The notes under the pieces: model-generated | Told to the model about the DNA's origin: nothing | What the model saw: only the letters and a program-made list of their open reading frames with translations | Database searches by the model: none | Shown here: piece by piece, positions 10,701 through 22,009 of the stretch | How positions within the stretch are numbered: position 1 is the stretch's first letter | Layout: each line of letters starts with the position of its first letter | Assembly: GCA_009801015.1 (NCBI GenBank) | Contig: VHZZ01000096.1 | Coordinates: 57,336 to 102,928 of the forward strand | DNA from: Silene noctiflora | Taxonomy: Eukaryota > Streptophyta > Magnoliopsida > Caryophyllales > Caryophyllaceae | Direction of reading: 5' to 3' | Length of the DNA: 45,593 nt | Made by a program: the position numbers and the translations under genes

Positions 10701-13700
10701 TTAAAAGGGTATCTAAAATAATGTCACATGTCAAATTTTAATGTGGCATGACAACTTTTAATATGACATGGCAAATTAATGTGACATGGATTATGAATTT
10801 TTTTATTACATGTCATTGATTTTAATTCACTTATTTTCTTTTAAAAATCCATTCAACTTTCGTTAGTTTTAAACTTAATTAAATCAAAATATTTTTTTCT
10901 ACAACAAAATACTTTACAAAAGTCTCATTATGAATTTTAGGAAATTAACATACAAGTTAAAGAAAATCAAAAGGATATTATCATTATTCTTAAATTAATT
11001 TTGTATATTAAATATATTGTTATCCAAAATTTATGTAACCCTTACAAATTAACATCAAAGTTTTATAATTTATAATTAAAATTGACATTTTAATTGAAAT
11101 TTTTTAATAAAATATGTTAATAAATTAATTAAAACTCTTCATATTACTTAACACCCACCATTTTTATTAATACTCTTTTCTATTTAATTCATTGTTGTAA
11201 TAAAACATTTTAATAAATTGATTAAAACTCTTCATAATCTTAACACCATCATATTAATTAACATTTTTTCCCTATTTTAATTCATTTTTGTAATAAAACA
11301 TATTAATAAATTGATTAAAACTCTTCATAATACTTAACACCCACCAAATTAATTAAAAATTTTTCCTATTTGATTAATTTTTGTAATAAAACATGTTAAT
11401 AAATTGATTAAAGCTCTTCATATTACTTAGCACCCAACATTTTCATTAATATTTTTTCCTATTTAACTCACCTCTTCTATTACTCGGCAATCAATTATCT
11501 TATTCAATAATATCACAAAATAAATTAAAAATAAAATTAAAATATGGGAATCTATGGTTAGTGTGATGGCTATAAAACCTATAATACCTATAATAGTTTT
11601 AATTCACTTCATTTTTTTTAATATCTATTGCCCATTTGCCTATGAGTTTCCAAGTTGTGGACTATATTTTATGGTTTAATTAATTGATTTGATTATGGTG
11701 AGTATATATGTACAGTATGTAAAATGGGATTGTCATCCCTTATATTAAATTATTGAGTATTATTGTTGTTGTTGTTGTTGTTGTTGTGGTGGTGTAGTCC
11801 AATAATGTATATTTTAATTTGTTATGTTGTTGGTTTTTACGAATCGTTGCTTTATATTTGAATTAATATTTTCCATGTTAATGTTTTACCTTTTGGTCAA
11901 TATAATTTTCATATAAATTTTAAAGCATCATGAAACGTATATGAATGCAAATAAGGCAAAGCATTACGTGGGCAATTTGAAGAAAGAAGAAATACAATAA
12001 AGGTAAAAAATCGTAAGGTAGAAACTGATAAATTATTAATGTATTGTTTTATTAGTAGGTAGACTCACATAAAAGAGCACATAGTTTTTGTGAAATATCA
12101 ATGGGTTGGAAAGTTTCTAGAATAAATTTTAGATAACTATTATGTTCATATCACGATAATTTATTTCATATCGTAATTGGCACACAAAAAAAAATGTGTT
12201 CGTAATTCAAATTATTTATATTTTTTTAAAAATACATAATTGTCTTGTACTATATATCATAATTTGTACAAGAATTTGTTATTCATTTATACTCAAAGTT
12301 AAACATTGGTGTTCAATTTTACGTATAAAAATAAACGTCAAAATTCTAATAAAACATATCATTCACAACGATGGTCTACCTCCCCTTGAACTAAAATCAA
12401 ATTAAAGTCATAATTATTCCAACTCCAAAACTACTAAGTTATGAATTCCCTACATTGAATGTAAGCTCTATTAAGTCGTTAATTATTGTCATAAGCAACT
12501 TAAATTGATTCATGAACTGTCAATCCTATTGCACTCATTTTTATAAATTGTCGAGGCATCATCAAACCAACCTGCCTTGGAATCTCACCTTAGGATGAAT
12601 GTTTTAAAAGCCACAACTTCAAGAAATGTTTGTATCTCACTGAATATTATATTCAAATACATTTCATGTTATGGCCATCTCATTTGTGTATTTTTCTTCA
12701 TTGAATTACTGAATTAACAAGTGCGCAACAAAGTTGTCTACTATAATCTACAAGGTGCCAAAAACATGCTTCTAAAATGAAGGAGCTTAAAACCTTCAAT
12801 TGCTTTTGTTGGACTATAGATACTAGATATCATTGATTTGAAAATTTAATTTTCTTGATTGATCAAACCAGGAACAACATTACAGAACGAGGGAGAATTT
12901 TGACATATAGAATAAGTTGTGTACAAAAAGACTCATTTACTTTGACATGTATAATAAGTAGTGTATAAAAAGAAAAGTCATTCTACTAAAAAAAATATGG
13001 CCAAAAAGTCAAATTATCTTGGAGAATTTTAAGAGCGAATCAAAATGAAAAATGAGGAAATATTATTAAATTAAGGGGATTAAAATGTTAAAACGGTCCA
13101 AAAGAAATCTGTGAATTTCACGGGTCACGAAACTAGTAATAACTAAAAAACTATGTTAATGAAGCTAACGGGNNNNNNNNNNNNNNNNNNNNNNNNNNNN
13201 NNNNNNNNNNNNNNNNNNNNNNNNNNNNNNNNNNNNNNNNNNNNNNNNNNNNNNNNNNNNNNNNNNNNNNNNNNNNNNNNNNNNNNNNNNNNNNNNNNNN
13301 NNNNNNNNNNNNNNNNNNNNNNNNNNNNNNNNNNNNNNNNNNNNNNNNNNNNNNNNNNNNNNNNNNNNNNNNNNNNNNNNNNNNNNNNNNNNNNNNNNNN
13401 NNNNNNNNNNNNNNNNNNNNNNNNNNNNNNNNNNNNNNNNNNNNNNNNNNNNNNNNNNNNNNNNNNNNNNNNNNNNNNNNNNNNNNNNNNNNNNNNNNNN
13501 NNNNNNNNNNNNNNNNNNNNNNNNNNNNNNNNNNNNNNNNNNNNNNNNNNNNNNNNNNNNNNNNNNNNNNNNNNNNNNNNNNNNNNNNNNNNNNNNNNNN
13601 NNNNNNNNNNNNNNNNNNNNNNNNNNNNNNNNNNNNNNNNNNNNNNNNNNNNNNNNNNNNNNNNNNNNNNNNNNNNNNNNNNNNNNNNNNNNNNNNNNNN

Positions 13701-14923
13701 NNNNNNNNNNNNNNNNNNNNNNNNNNNNNNNNNNNNNNNNNNNNNNNNNNACTAGAGTATCAGCTCATGTTTACCTCAGCACTTTGTTGATATCCTCTTC
13801 TTCATCAGCATGTTGCATAGCAGCAATCAAGTTCCCACGCTTCAGCTCCCTGAGAGTAAGTTGACCATTTCCCGATCTATTGATGTAGTAGAAGATTCTA
13901 TATATTACAGTCTCCGCTGTCCACCAGAAAGAGAAGGTTTCAAGATTAAAAGAGTAGCATAAAGAATTAGCCATTAAAAACTAAGCTTATTACATAGCAA
14001 AACACTCTAAAGGTTTACAGCAAAGGTAACACATTCGGAGCCCAACCTCTGATCGGGTCACTAACTAGCTTCTTGATTGGATTCCAAGAAACAAGACCAG
14101 TTAATGTCTACGGATAAAAACCTAAGAGTTTCTTAATCAGGAGAAAAAGAAACTGGAAACAAGCTACAGTCCACGCTTGTACAAATCATATGAATAAATA
14201 GCAACAGTAGATACATACCATATCTCTCCTGAAACTCCGGGGTGTTTTGTAAGAATTCCAGTCCAGAATGGGTTGCCAATAGTTCTCGAATAAGAGGCTT
14301 AAAGTCATCCTACAAAAGTAACCAATGAACAATTTGACTGAACAGGATGCAAAGAGGACATGTGAACTGAAAATGCTAACTTAAGGAATCAACTTCGAAA
14401 CATATACGGAAAGTCAATATAATGCATGAAAGACACAGCCATTGAATATACCTGCGTCAAAAATATGTTGTCTGGCTGCTTCATGATAGTAAAAATTTGT
14501 GTTGCGATGTCCACAGTCAAGAGATTGTCATTGACCCAGTAATCAACAAATTCATCCCTGCAGAAGAAATATATCATCAAATATAATTTACTTGCATAAA
14601 AACACATGGGCCGTATCCCAGCACAGCCTTACACCCACAAAAAAAAATGTTAATAAATGACATGTCCAATAGTAAAGGGGGCAAAATGCAGTTTCAATTC
14701 CTGTTGCAATCCAAGAAAAGAAAATTCAGAAGCATCAAGCAGGTTCATAGCAAAACAAATGCACACAAAACACAAGACCATAATAAGATGATCAGGCAGC
14801 TAATTAAGTCCATTAATTGGACAGCATGTTAGGATAAAGAATGCTTCCTGCATAAAATCAAAAACTAAACTAGATTTAAAATATAAAGCAAAAAAATGAA
14901 CCACGAAACTACACACACACACC

Positions 14924-14963
<40 letters not shown>

Positions 14964-17900
14964 GTCTTGATTACAAGAGAGTTTAGAGCCAGCTAACATG
15001 AACTGCTACAGCGATTCATGGAAAATGGATTGAAAGACAGAAAAGAAAAAAGATAGCTAACAGAAGAAAACGGAGAGGACGATATAGGCAAGACATGAAA
15101 AAACTCCATGTTACTGCTACAGAAAAGAATGATCAAAAGAAAAAGCCAATTGTTGAATAATTTAAACCCTACAGGGAGACTTGTGTCCCGTTGGTCAAAC
15201 AACATTGTCACTGTTTAACATTCTCAGCCCCCATCTTTTATTGTTTCCCCTCTCTTTACCCTTCTTTTATCCATGGCTTTAAGACTCCCAAATGGCAAGC
15301 AGTCCTCGTAGGTAAGAAGCTCTTGTCTTTCTTCTACTCATCTAATGAATCGTCAAATAGTCCCGTAAGTTGTCAGCACTTCTCACCTTGAAAGAATCAA
15401 CTTCTCACTTATTTTTTTGTCAAGTACAGGAGGATACTAATAAAATGATACTAAAAGGGTTACACCATGTAAAATACGGTTTCCAAGGGGGTGACCACCT
15501 GTACAACGCTTCATTGTCCAAGCAATCAATCATCGCTTGATGTGAATGTCTTTTTTCCCAAAGCTTTACCAAATTCCACGCACAGTTCTGCAACGGGGAC
15601 TCTTTGAATCAAATGACGACCGTAACAGACGTAAGCTCAGTCCAAAGGAAATATTGATGAAGCTTTACAGAATTATTACGAAGCTGTGACTATAAATCGA
15701 CACCTACGATCGAAGTTATATACTCTATAGTCTATAGTATAGGCCTTAGTCACACAACAATGGGGAACATATGAAAGCTTTAGAATATTACTTTATGGAA
15801 ATAGAATCGAGCAGTGATTCGGCCAGTTCCATACCAAACAAAGAAGCACGGAGTCTAACTAAGAAACTTTTACAAAGCAGAAGCTACAGAGAACCACCTT
15901 CCCAAACATATACTCTTTCTACACTGTACCCACAAACATCAATAACAACTCGATCACGATACAGTCAAAGCAAGAGAATCATCTATCAGATCTCATGCAA
16001 ACAAACTCCAACTCACAGCTCGATATAACAGATATATACTCCAAACGTCAAAAGAAATTCAAGCATCAAACAACCTACTGAACAACAACAGAACCAGTAA
16101 CCAAAACACTCTATTGAACAAGAAAATTTGTGTTAAAATGAAGTTTAGATTTTAGAATAAGAAAACCAAGCAAACCATCCAAGCAACTATGGAGCTGAAG
16201 TTCCTGATTGACACCATAATATTACAAGCTAACAAGTTAAAAGAAATACAAAAAAAAGCTCAAGTATGCAGCATTGCATGTACCCTACAGGCTGTTTCAG
16301 AGAGCCAATACTTTCGTGTATTTATCACCCAAATGCCTAGTTCGGAAACTGCAGAGCAGAATAATACAATTACTCAACAGCAAAGGATTTGTCAACTTGT
16401 CCCAAAAAACACAGATACATACGAGTTCCAAGTACTAGGGGTGTTAATGAGACGAGACAACTAGCGAGCAAATCGAGATCGGCTCGGTCAAAGCTCGGCT
16501 CGTGTGAGCTCAAATCGAGAGTTTAACGAGTCAAGCCGAGCAAACGCGGGATCGACTAGAAAAGCTCGCGAGCGGCTTGAACTTGTGTGATTATATAAGA
16601 TATTGCTCACATGTTATAAAAATATTCTATCATGATTATATATTTGTATCACACATATCAAATGTCTCGGTGATTTGCCAAATATTTTTACATATAACCT
16701 TCAAGCCCTCTTATTGAAAATATCGGAAGAAAAAAAAAACAAAAAACTAGCAATTATATATAGGCTCGATTTGAGCCGAGCTCGCATTAAAGCTCGCAAG
16801 CTTTATAACTAGCACATTTTTTTCAAGCTCGGGTAAGCTCGAGATCGACTCGAGCTCGAGTTTTTATTCTTGAGCACAAGCCGAGTAAGGCCAAGCTCGG
16901 GCTCGGCTCAACTCGGCTCGTTAACACCCTTAGTTCCAACTGCCAGAAAAAAAAAATTAGTTCACAATATAGGACCAAAATATTACAATCCAGCTCCACC
17001 GTGAAAATACTCAATTTTGCAATACATACAAATTGTCTAGATAATAGATGAAATACACGTCTTCAAGTTCAGACACGTCAAAAAAAATTGAAACAGAGGT
17101 GACCACATTTATAATCTGGAGAATAATATGCGCGGAACGGAAACACAAGAGCGCTAACCAAAAGGAACTGAAACTTTCACACATATTAAAACTAGGAAAA
17201 AAATGCTGCCAACAAACCAGCATAATTTACAACTACATTATCAAAAAAAAGTTCAATTTATACCTAGTGACGAATCCAGCAGCATTGATATCAATCTTCT
17301 GGAAGAGGATGGGAGATAAAAAAGAAGGCAGCTTGCAAATTTCCTTCGTAACGACCTTAAACTCTATTACAAAATGGTCGTGTCAGAACTCTTATAAAAG
17401 TTACAATGACAGAAGATACTCACATTTACGCACCGTTCATTTGCAAGCCCTCTGTATGGCCGTAGAAAATTTGATTTATTCTAAACAAACATCGCTCCTT
17501 CAATTCCTTGGAGGGTGGACGGCCATTCTGGAAATAGAACTGTAAAGGCAAGCACTAAAAATTAAATCCTTGCACAGAATGACTATATGCGGAAAAGAAT
17601 TTCCGATCATGTAACCAACATGAAACCATGATGCAAATATGAAATATCAAAATGAGACGATAAAAACCTGCGGTATGAACTCTTTCACGGGCTCACTCAG
17701 CACCTTTAGAGGACGTCCAAGAGAAGAAAGCCCATTCCTCTGTTTCATGATCCGAGGAGAGCCTGATGAGCTTCTTGGCGACAGTGGAGGTGCACTCCCA
17801 GCAGGAAACATCGATGGTATAGAGTTGGTAGCAGAGGCATTTGCACTGGAAGCATTTCCAGCAACATTTAATGGATTCCCTGCCTTTGCATCATTGACCA

Positions 17901-20900
17901 ATGTTTTGACCTGATCATAGAATAGTTCTTCCATATTAAAAGCAACATATTTGTAGCTCAGACATGAACACAAATTATAGGCATTGAGATCAGAAAAAGA
18001 TACTCAGGCGCAAGTGAAATGTACCAAAACTGAACAAAGCACAAGCATAAAGAGCCAAAAATAGTCGCAAAATTGCTATACAAGCAACATTTAATGGTGT
18101 ACACCGAAACAAATAGTCCTAGAATATACAAGTATATACAAAGGAAAATCACTAGAACTTTGACAAAAATTATCCCCTCATTATTTGAGGTACCCAAAGG
18201 TATCAGTCGCAACTCATCGAGTAAGGTGCTGTAAACAATAATCCACATTAGCGACAGTCTGACAGAATGTTTTCACGTTGGAGGTAACAGATCACTCTTG
18301 ACGGAAAATACTTTTTCTTGACAAAGTCTGCCTTCAAACAGACAAATTTTCCGACTGTTCAATATCAAAGGCCATTATTCCTGATGCCACCATCATTGCA
18401 TGTGTCAACATCAATGTTCAAGAATACAAAGAATCTGGTTCGAAGTACATCGGTCTTAAGCCAACATGATGGCTGCTTATAACAATTGTTCTTGGTAATA
18501 ACGAAATTTACAGATCTACGTGCAAACTGCAGCAAGATGCTTCAAGGCTCACCACAACAACAACAAAACTGACCCATAATTTATCGTTGTCTGACATATG
18601 TCAAATACTCCCTCCGTCCCGGTCATTTGTTGTCCTTTTCCATTTTTGGGTGTCTCAATGAATTGTTGTCCTTTCTATTTGAGGATTGCATTTGATGAGT
18701 AATTTGATCTTTCACATTCAATTTAGTCCATTTGTCATCTTATAATTGCCTCCCTCCTCTTTCCTTGGTCTTTGTGCCAAAACCAAAGGACAACAAATGA
18801 CCGGGACGGAGGGAGTATGTATTTGCGACTTGTGAGAACACTGTAGACTACAGCATTATAACAACTTGTCAAGTGTAATTGTAGGCCCTCATACAAACCA
18901 TTTGAGGGTTGCAACAACAGAAATAATCCCCCATGCAATTCTAACTCCTGTCCAAGCCATCTGGAGTTTCTTGACCATTTGTCATCCATGTTTCTGAAGC
19001 ATTTTCTCCAGGCCTAGAGACTTCTGTATATCACAAAACAATTCCATGGTACTCATAAACATAATTGAAAGACGGAAGAGCCATTTAATCACGTCTCAAC
19101 TTGGTAACCTCACCACATGGAATAAAAAGAAAAGCAAGTGTGATAAATTTTGATCTTGTGGACCTCGTTCTTCTCATTGTAATGTTTTACATAATCTATT
19201 TTTCCTCTCTATTCTGAAAAATATAGTTGATAACTTACCAGTTACCACCTCTCTGCCATCATGTGTTTGTATCAGTTTCCTTGCCATCCAACTCAGCTTC
19301 AACTTGCTGTCATGCATGTATTATTCATTGAGGTTCTGTCATGCTTGCAGGAAACATTGGAAGAAGGCAACAATGGACCAGTTCGCTCATGTAGTCACAG
19401 CTCACAAGCTTTTTCACTCATACATCAATGTCGATTACTCGATTTCTCTAATGTACCGGCAAGTAACAGAACAGGTTGACAGACTTGACACTATGAAAAT
19501 TTACACCAAGGTCGTGATATTCGCTATCCCAGCAAGTCCCAGTTTAAGAAGTCAAAGTAACTAATTATATTATTTTGAGATCGAAGAGGAATTTCAAGCA
19601 GTGAGCTCAGTGACCTGCTACACGCTTGGCCAGCACCATTAAATATATTGAACAACTTGTCGGAATCCATCCATCTTTTTATAAGTGTCACCAAGTAATG
19701 GTGCTGATTTGCCACATCCATAAGATGAAAAATTCCTAATCTTTGATGAACATGAAGGTTTCTGTTATCTTACCCTCCAAAAGAGTTTTCGATGTTCCAG
19801 AAATTGTGTAATGAAAGGGTAGAAAAAGAACATCCTTTCGTGGTTGAACTCATGCCAAAAATATTCATATTTTTAGTACGAAAATTCAGCTTGAATCACT
19901 CTCCCAAGTCCCACCTAATTAAAAGATAGATGTCACCCATCTTAAGAGCACAATCCAGAACTGGCAGCTTGATACTATTCAACTGATGGCCGCCATTCAG
20001 AATTACGGATACATGAGTCTCAAGTCTCAACAGTCAACACCCACGAGCATGATCAAAACCTAGCCTACAGATCCAGCTATCGAAGACACCTGATGAACTT
20101 GTAGCTTAGGGAAAAAAACAGTGGAAAGAAAGTCCTAAGGTACAGATACAGATCATACGATGTCCAATTTACCACAAACATCAAATTAACCCCAGTACCC
20201 ATGTCGGTACGAGGAACAGCCTCTCAGCACTAACAATTATTGCTTCTAGACTACATGGAGAGATCACCCACTGGAAGAGAATCACACCAAAAAGAACCAT
20301 TTGGTTCCCAGTCCAAACAGACAACCATTGAAAACAGTCACTAAACTGAAATAACAGAAAAGCATTCATCCAATTGAATGTGTTCCTTCTAAGTTGCATA
20401 GCTATCGCACTTGACCTGATGAATATTAATGGCTTCCCGAAATATAAACCAGCGTTTCAAATAAACAAAAAACTGTCAAATCGGAAGGATTGTTCAATTG
20501 ATATCAATGAGATGGAGAAATCTCTATAAACACACACAAATTAATTAAAATCCCTCCCAATCTCAGTTAAGCAGAAGTTCAGATCTTTATGTTAAAACAA
20601 TTCAAAAGACATTTCAATTTTATAGAATTTGATTCAATACGATCCCGTGCGATACTTTCCATTTTCACATTGACTAAGTAGAGAAATAAATTATGCCGGC
20701 AATGCAAAATAATAAAAGAGGTACGCCATAGGGGCAGCTATAAATAATTCCATAGAACCCTGTATCATAGAAATATTACCCAAAATATTCACAAAAGAAA
20801 AAAAAAAGCTCCATTAAATGATTAAATATCCATACATATCATAGAAATATTTCAACCCCAAAATTAAATGAACAAAATCTACACCCCAAGAAGCAGATAT

Positions 20901-21616
20901 CTTCATAAATACCCGGGAAACCACAAAAATAACAATATCACTGCATCCTCAACCTCTTAGCCAACTCAACTTAAACCCACATACTCCCTCCGTCTCAATC
21001 ATTTGATACCTTTTTTATTCCTTGTTTTTTTTTTTTCTTTTTGGTGTGAAGGAGTCAAGGGCCGAATATGATGTTGATGGGGTTTAAGTTTAGGTCATTA
21101 GTACCACTCCTCGGGACTTTAGCAGCTAAACTAGATATCTGAACTCTTTTTTTTTTAATTAAAGGTAAACAAATGACAACGACGGATAGATTATCGAGTC
21201 CACAAACCACACAATAGAACAAGTAGCATCCTAGCAGGTTCTCTGATCACACTTAACTACAACTAACCTCTTCAATTTTCGCCCTTACGACGAAATGTAG
21301 AACTAAAATGCACAATTAACCACTAAAACAAAAACAAATCATTCATGAATACGAGATTATTACCTTTTAAAATGCACAAATAACCACTAAAACACAAACA
21401 AATAACCGATACGAAAACCGAAACAAATCAACAAATGAACAAATACATAAAAGAACAAAATGCGAAAAATACCAGACGATTAGTATCAGGAAGAGAAAGC
21501 CATTGTTCGAAAAGGTCTTGCGCAAGGTACGGTGTTGATTTCAATGCAAATAGCGAAACTTCTGGAAGCTGTAACAATTCCGCGTCTAATGATAACAAAT
21601 CTCCATTGAAATCCAT
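7718..21616 (-). CDS. PP2A regulatory subunit B''-like protein, copy A (12 exons)
   Basis: Regulatory B'' subunit that binds the PP2A scaffold/catalytic dimer and helps select substrates, using EF-hand calcium sites. Minus-strand exons: 21473-21616, 17668-17910, 17434-17539, 17264-17363, 14452-14557, 14219-14309, 13775-13916, 8978-9125, 8744-8853, 8433-8589, 7961-8086, 7718-7858. All junctions are GT-AG and phases join cleanly to 1614 nt (537 aa), the length of Arabidopsis B'' proteins. Recognised features are the N-terminal [14 protein letters not shown] block, a Ser/Pro-rich segment ([13 protein letters not shown]) near 90, and a canonical EF loop [12 protein letters not shown] at 402-413. 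[12 protein letters not shown] is a weaker loop with N at the last position, and the first loop ([12 protein letters not shown]) is degenerate. The intron between exons 7 and 8 contains a Helitron, another insertion and the assembly gap; the gap does not touch an exon. Tandem partner of copy B. The TON2/FASS type is less likely, given the N-terminus. Confidence 0.92.
9141..9308. repeat. Two-copy 84-bp tandem repeat in copy A intron 7
   Basis: The block starting AAACACAAGG at 9141 recurs at 9225. Both copies contain AGAAAGATAGGAAAACTAGG and a TTTTTTGAGGGAAGGGAGCG tail. The second copy ends in an alternating GC/AC run (9288-9316). Short ORFs across it are not coding. Confidence 0.75.
9653..10541. 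mobile_element. Non-autonomous insertion with hAT-like termini in copy A intron 7
   Basis: The left end AGGCTGTTTTTGGCCTTGTT is matched in inverted orientation by the right end (GGCC at 10527-10530, then AAACACATAG). Subterminal AAAAGAG and CTTCT blocks are also mirrored. Flanking text continues directly in copy B: the equivalents of 9610-9650 and 10540-10615 lie side by side at 26938-27070, so copy B is close to an empty site. There is no coding capacity. The target-site duplication is not clear, so the superfamily is tentative. Confidence 0.55.
11105..11476. repeat. 93-bp minisatellite, four copies, inside the Helitron
   Basis: TAATAAAA(C/T)AT.TTAATAAATT begins at 11105, 11198, 11291 and 11384, exactly 93 bp apart. 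Each is followed by AAACTCTTCATA.TACTTA and a CACC(C)A(C/T)CA block with small changes. Internal tandem repeats are common in non-autonomous Helitrons. Confidence 0.85.
11762..11786. repeat. (TTG)n microsatellite
   Basis: About eight consecutive TTG/TGT triplets within the Helitron interior. No ORF uses them. Confidence 0.8.
13173..13750. other. Assembly gap (578 N)
   Basis: A run of undetermined bases between the Helitron and exon 7 of PP2A copy A. The conceptual ORF of unknown residues here is meaningless. The splice donor of exon 7 at 13773-13774 is just outside the gap. Confidence 0.98.
14911..14961. repeat. (AC)n plus poly(A) tract
   Basis: ACACACACACACCC is followed by about 37 A residues in intron 4 of PP2A copy A. 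Copy B lacks it. A poly(A) tail of a SINE or other retroposon is possible, but no target-site duplication was identified. Confidence 0.7.
16436..16932. mobile_element. hAT-type MITE in PP2A copy A intron 4
   Basis: Termini TAGGGGTGTTAA and TTAACACCCTTA are inverted repeats, continued inward by GAGCCGAGC-rich text that is mirrored on the two sides. The flanking sequence AGTTCCAA occurs at 16424-16431 and again at 16932-16939, fitting an 8-bp hAT target-site duplication with a few extra bases on the left. It encodes no protein. A diverged relative lies at about 32502-32885. Confidence 0.7.
18560..20380. other. Extra ~1.8 kb in intron 1 of PP2A copy A relative to copy B
   Basis: Intron text up to CAAGGCTCACC (about 18554) aligns with copy B up to about 30038. 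The next aligned text, TTGCATAGCTATCGCACTTG at 20394, matches copy B at about 30080. The intervening 1.8 kb is therefore an insertion in copy A or a deletion in copy B. It includes a Stowaway MITE at 18608-18815. No ORF in it resembles a known protein. Confidence 0.6.
18608..18815. mobile_element. Stowaway (Tc1/mariner-type) MITE
   Basis: Perfect-looking terminal inverted repeats CTCCCTCCGTCCCGGTCATT and AATGACCGGGACGGAGGGAG are flanked by TA on both sides (18606-18607 and 18816-18817). These are the defining signature of Stowaway elements. Length 208 bp, no coding capacity. Confidence 0.9.
20984..21190. mobile_element. Degenerate Stowaway-like MITE
   Basis: The left terminus CTCCCTCCGTCTCAATCATT is well kept. 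The right end (CAAATGACAACGACGGATAG) is a decayed match to the inverted repeat. It lies in intron 1 of PP2A copy A. The comparable site of copy B carries a different, shorter Stowaway (31068-31143). Confidence 0.6.
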
Positions 21617-21880
21617 TGAATTATCAAAAAAATATCAAATTTTATTTTACAGATGAATGAATAACAGCGATTAAAACAATTGTTAGTAATGATAACAATT
21701 GATGTATGGAAATGATGTTAGATGAGATCCCCAGAAAAACCCTAGCTGAGAAATAAAGAGGAAAATTGGGGAATTGATTGAATAATAACATGAATTCAAA
21801 ATGAATTGATGGAGAAATTTCGAAATTGCGGAGAAAGGGAAAAGAGAGGGAATGAAATCGAAATCAAAAAAATTAGAAGG
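21617..21880 (-). promoter_or_regulatory. 5' leader / proximal promoter of PP2A copy A (duplicated in copy B at 31337-31560)
   Basis: Immediately upstream of the start codon, both copies share AACCCTAGCT, GAATTGGGGAATTGAT and a purine-rich GAAAGGGAAAGAGAGAG block on the plus strand, which is pyrimidine-rich in the gene sense as in many plant 5' UTRs. Similarity fades near 21880 and 31560, marking the other edge of the duplication. A TATTTATAGATA on the minus strand near 21965 is a candidate TATA box for copy A. Confidence 0.5.
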
Positions 21881-22009
21881 AAAAACAAAATAATAAACAA
21901 TACATTTCTGTATTTTTTCGAATTCTAACATATATTTTCGTTTTTTGTGAGAGAATTGTAAATATCTATAAATAAACTTGGTTGTTAGTTTGTTACTTGG
22001 TTCTAACAT

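Larger units (their letters stand above)
10687..13136 (+). mobile_element. Non-autonomous Helitron in copy A intron 7
   Basis: The 5' end reads TCTATAAAACCTTATTAAAA, the form typical of plant Helitrons (TCTATA...TTAAA). The 3' end has a GTGAATTTCAC hairpin, then GGGTCACGAAA and CTAG at 13133-13136. The base before is A and the base after is T, the expected insertion site. The 2450-bp interior is AT-rich, has no helicase or Rep ORF, and holds a 93-bp minisatellite. Copy B of the PP2A gene has only about 200 bp in the corresponding interval. The orientation given is 5' to 3' on the plus strand, opposite to the host gene. Confidence 0.7.

Noticed and set aside
13153..13755. 200-aa ORF
   Set aside because: Consists almost entirely of undetermined bases in the assembly gap.
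17048..17545. 165-aa plus-strand ORF
   Set aside because: It runs antisense across exons 3 and 4 of PP2A copy A and has no protein-like motif; the minus-strand exons explain the openness.
17639..17914. 91-aa plus-strand ORF
   Set aside because: Antisense shadow of PP2A copy A exon 2; the same occurs at 29267-29458 in copy B.
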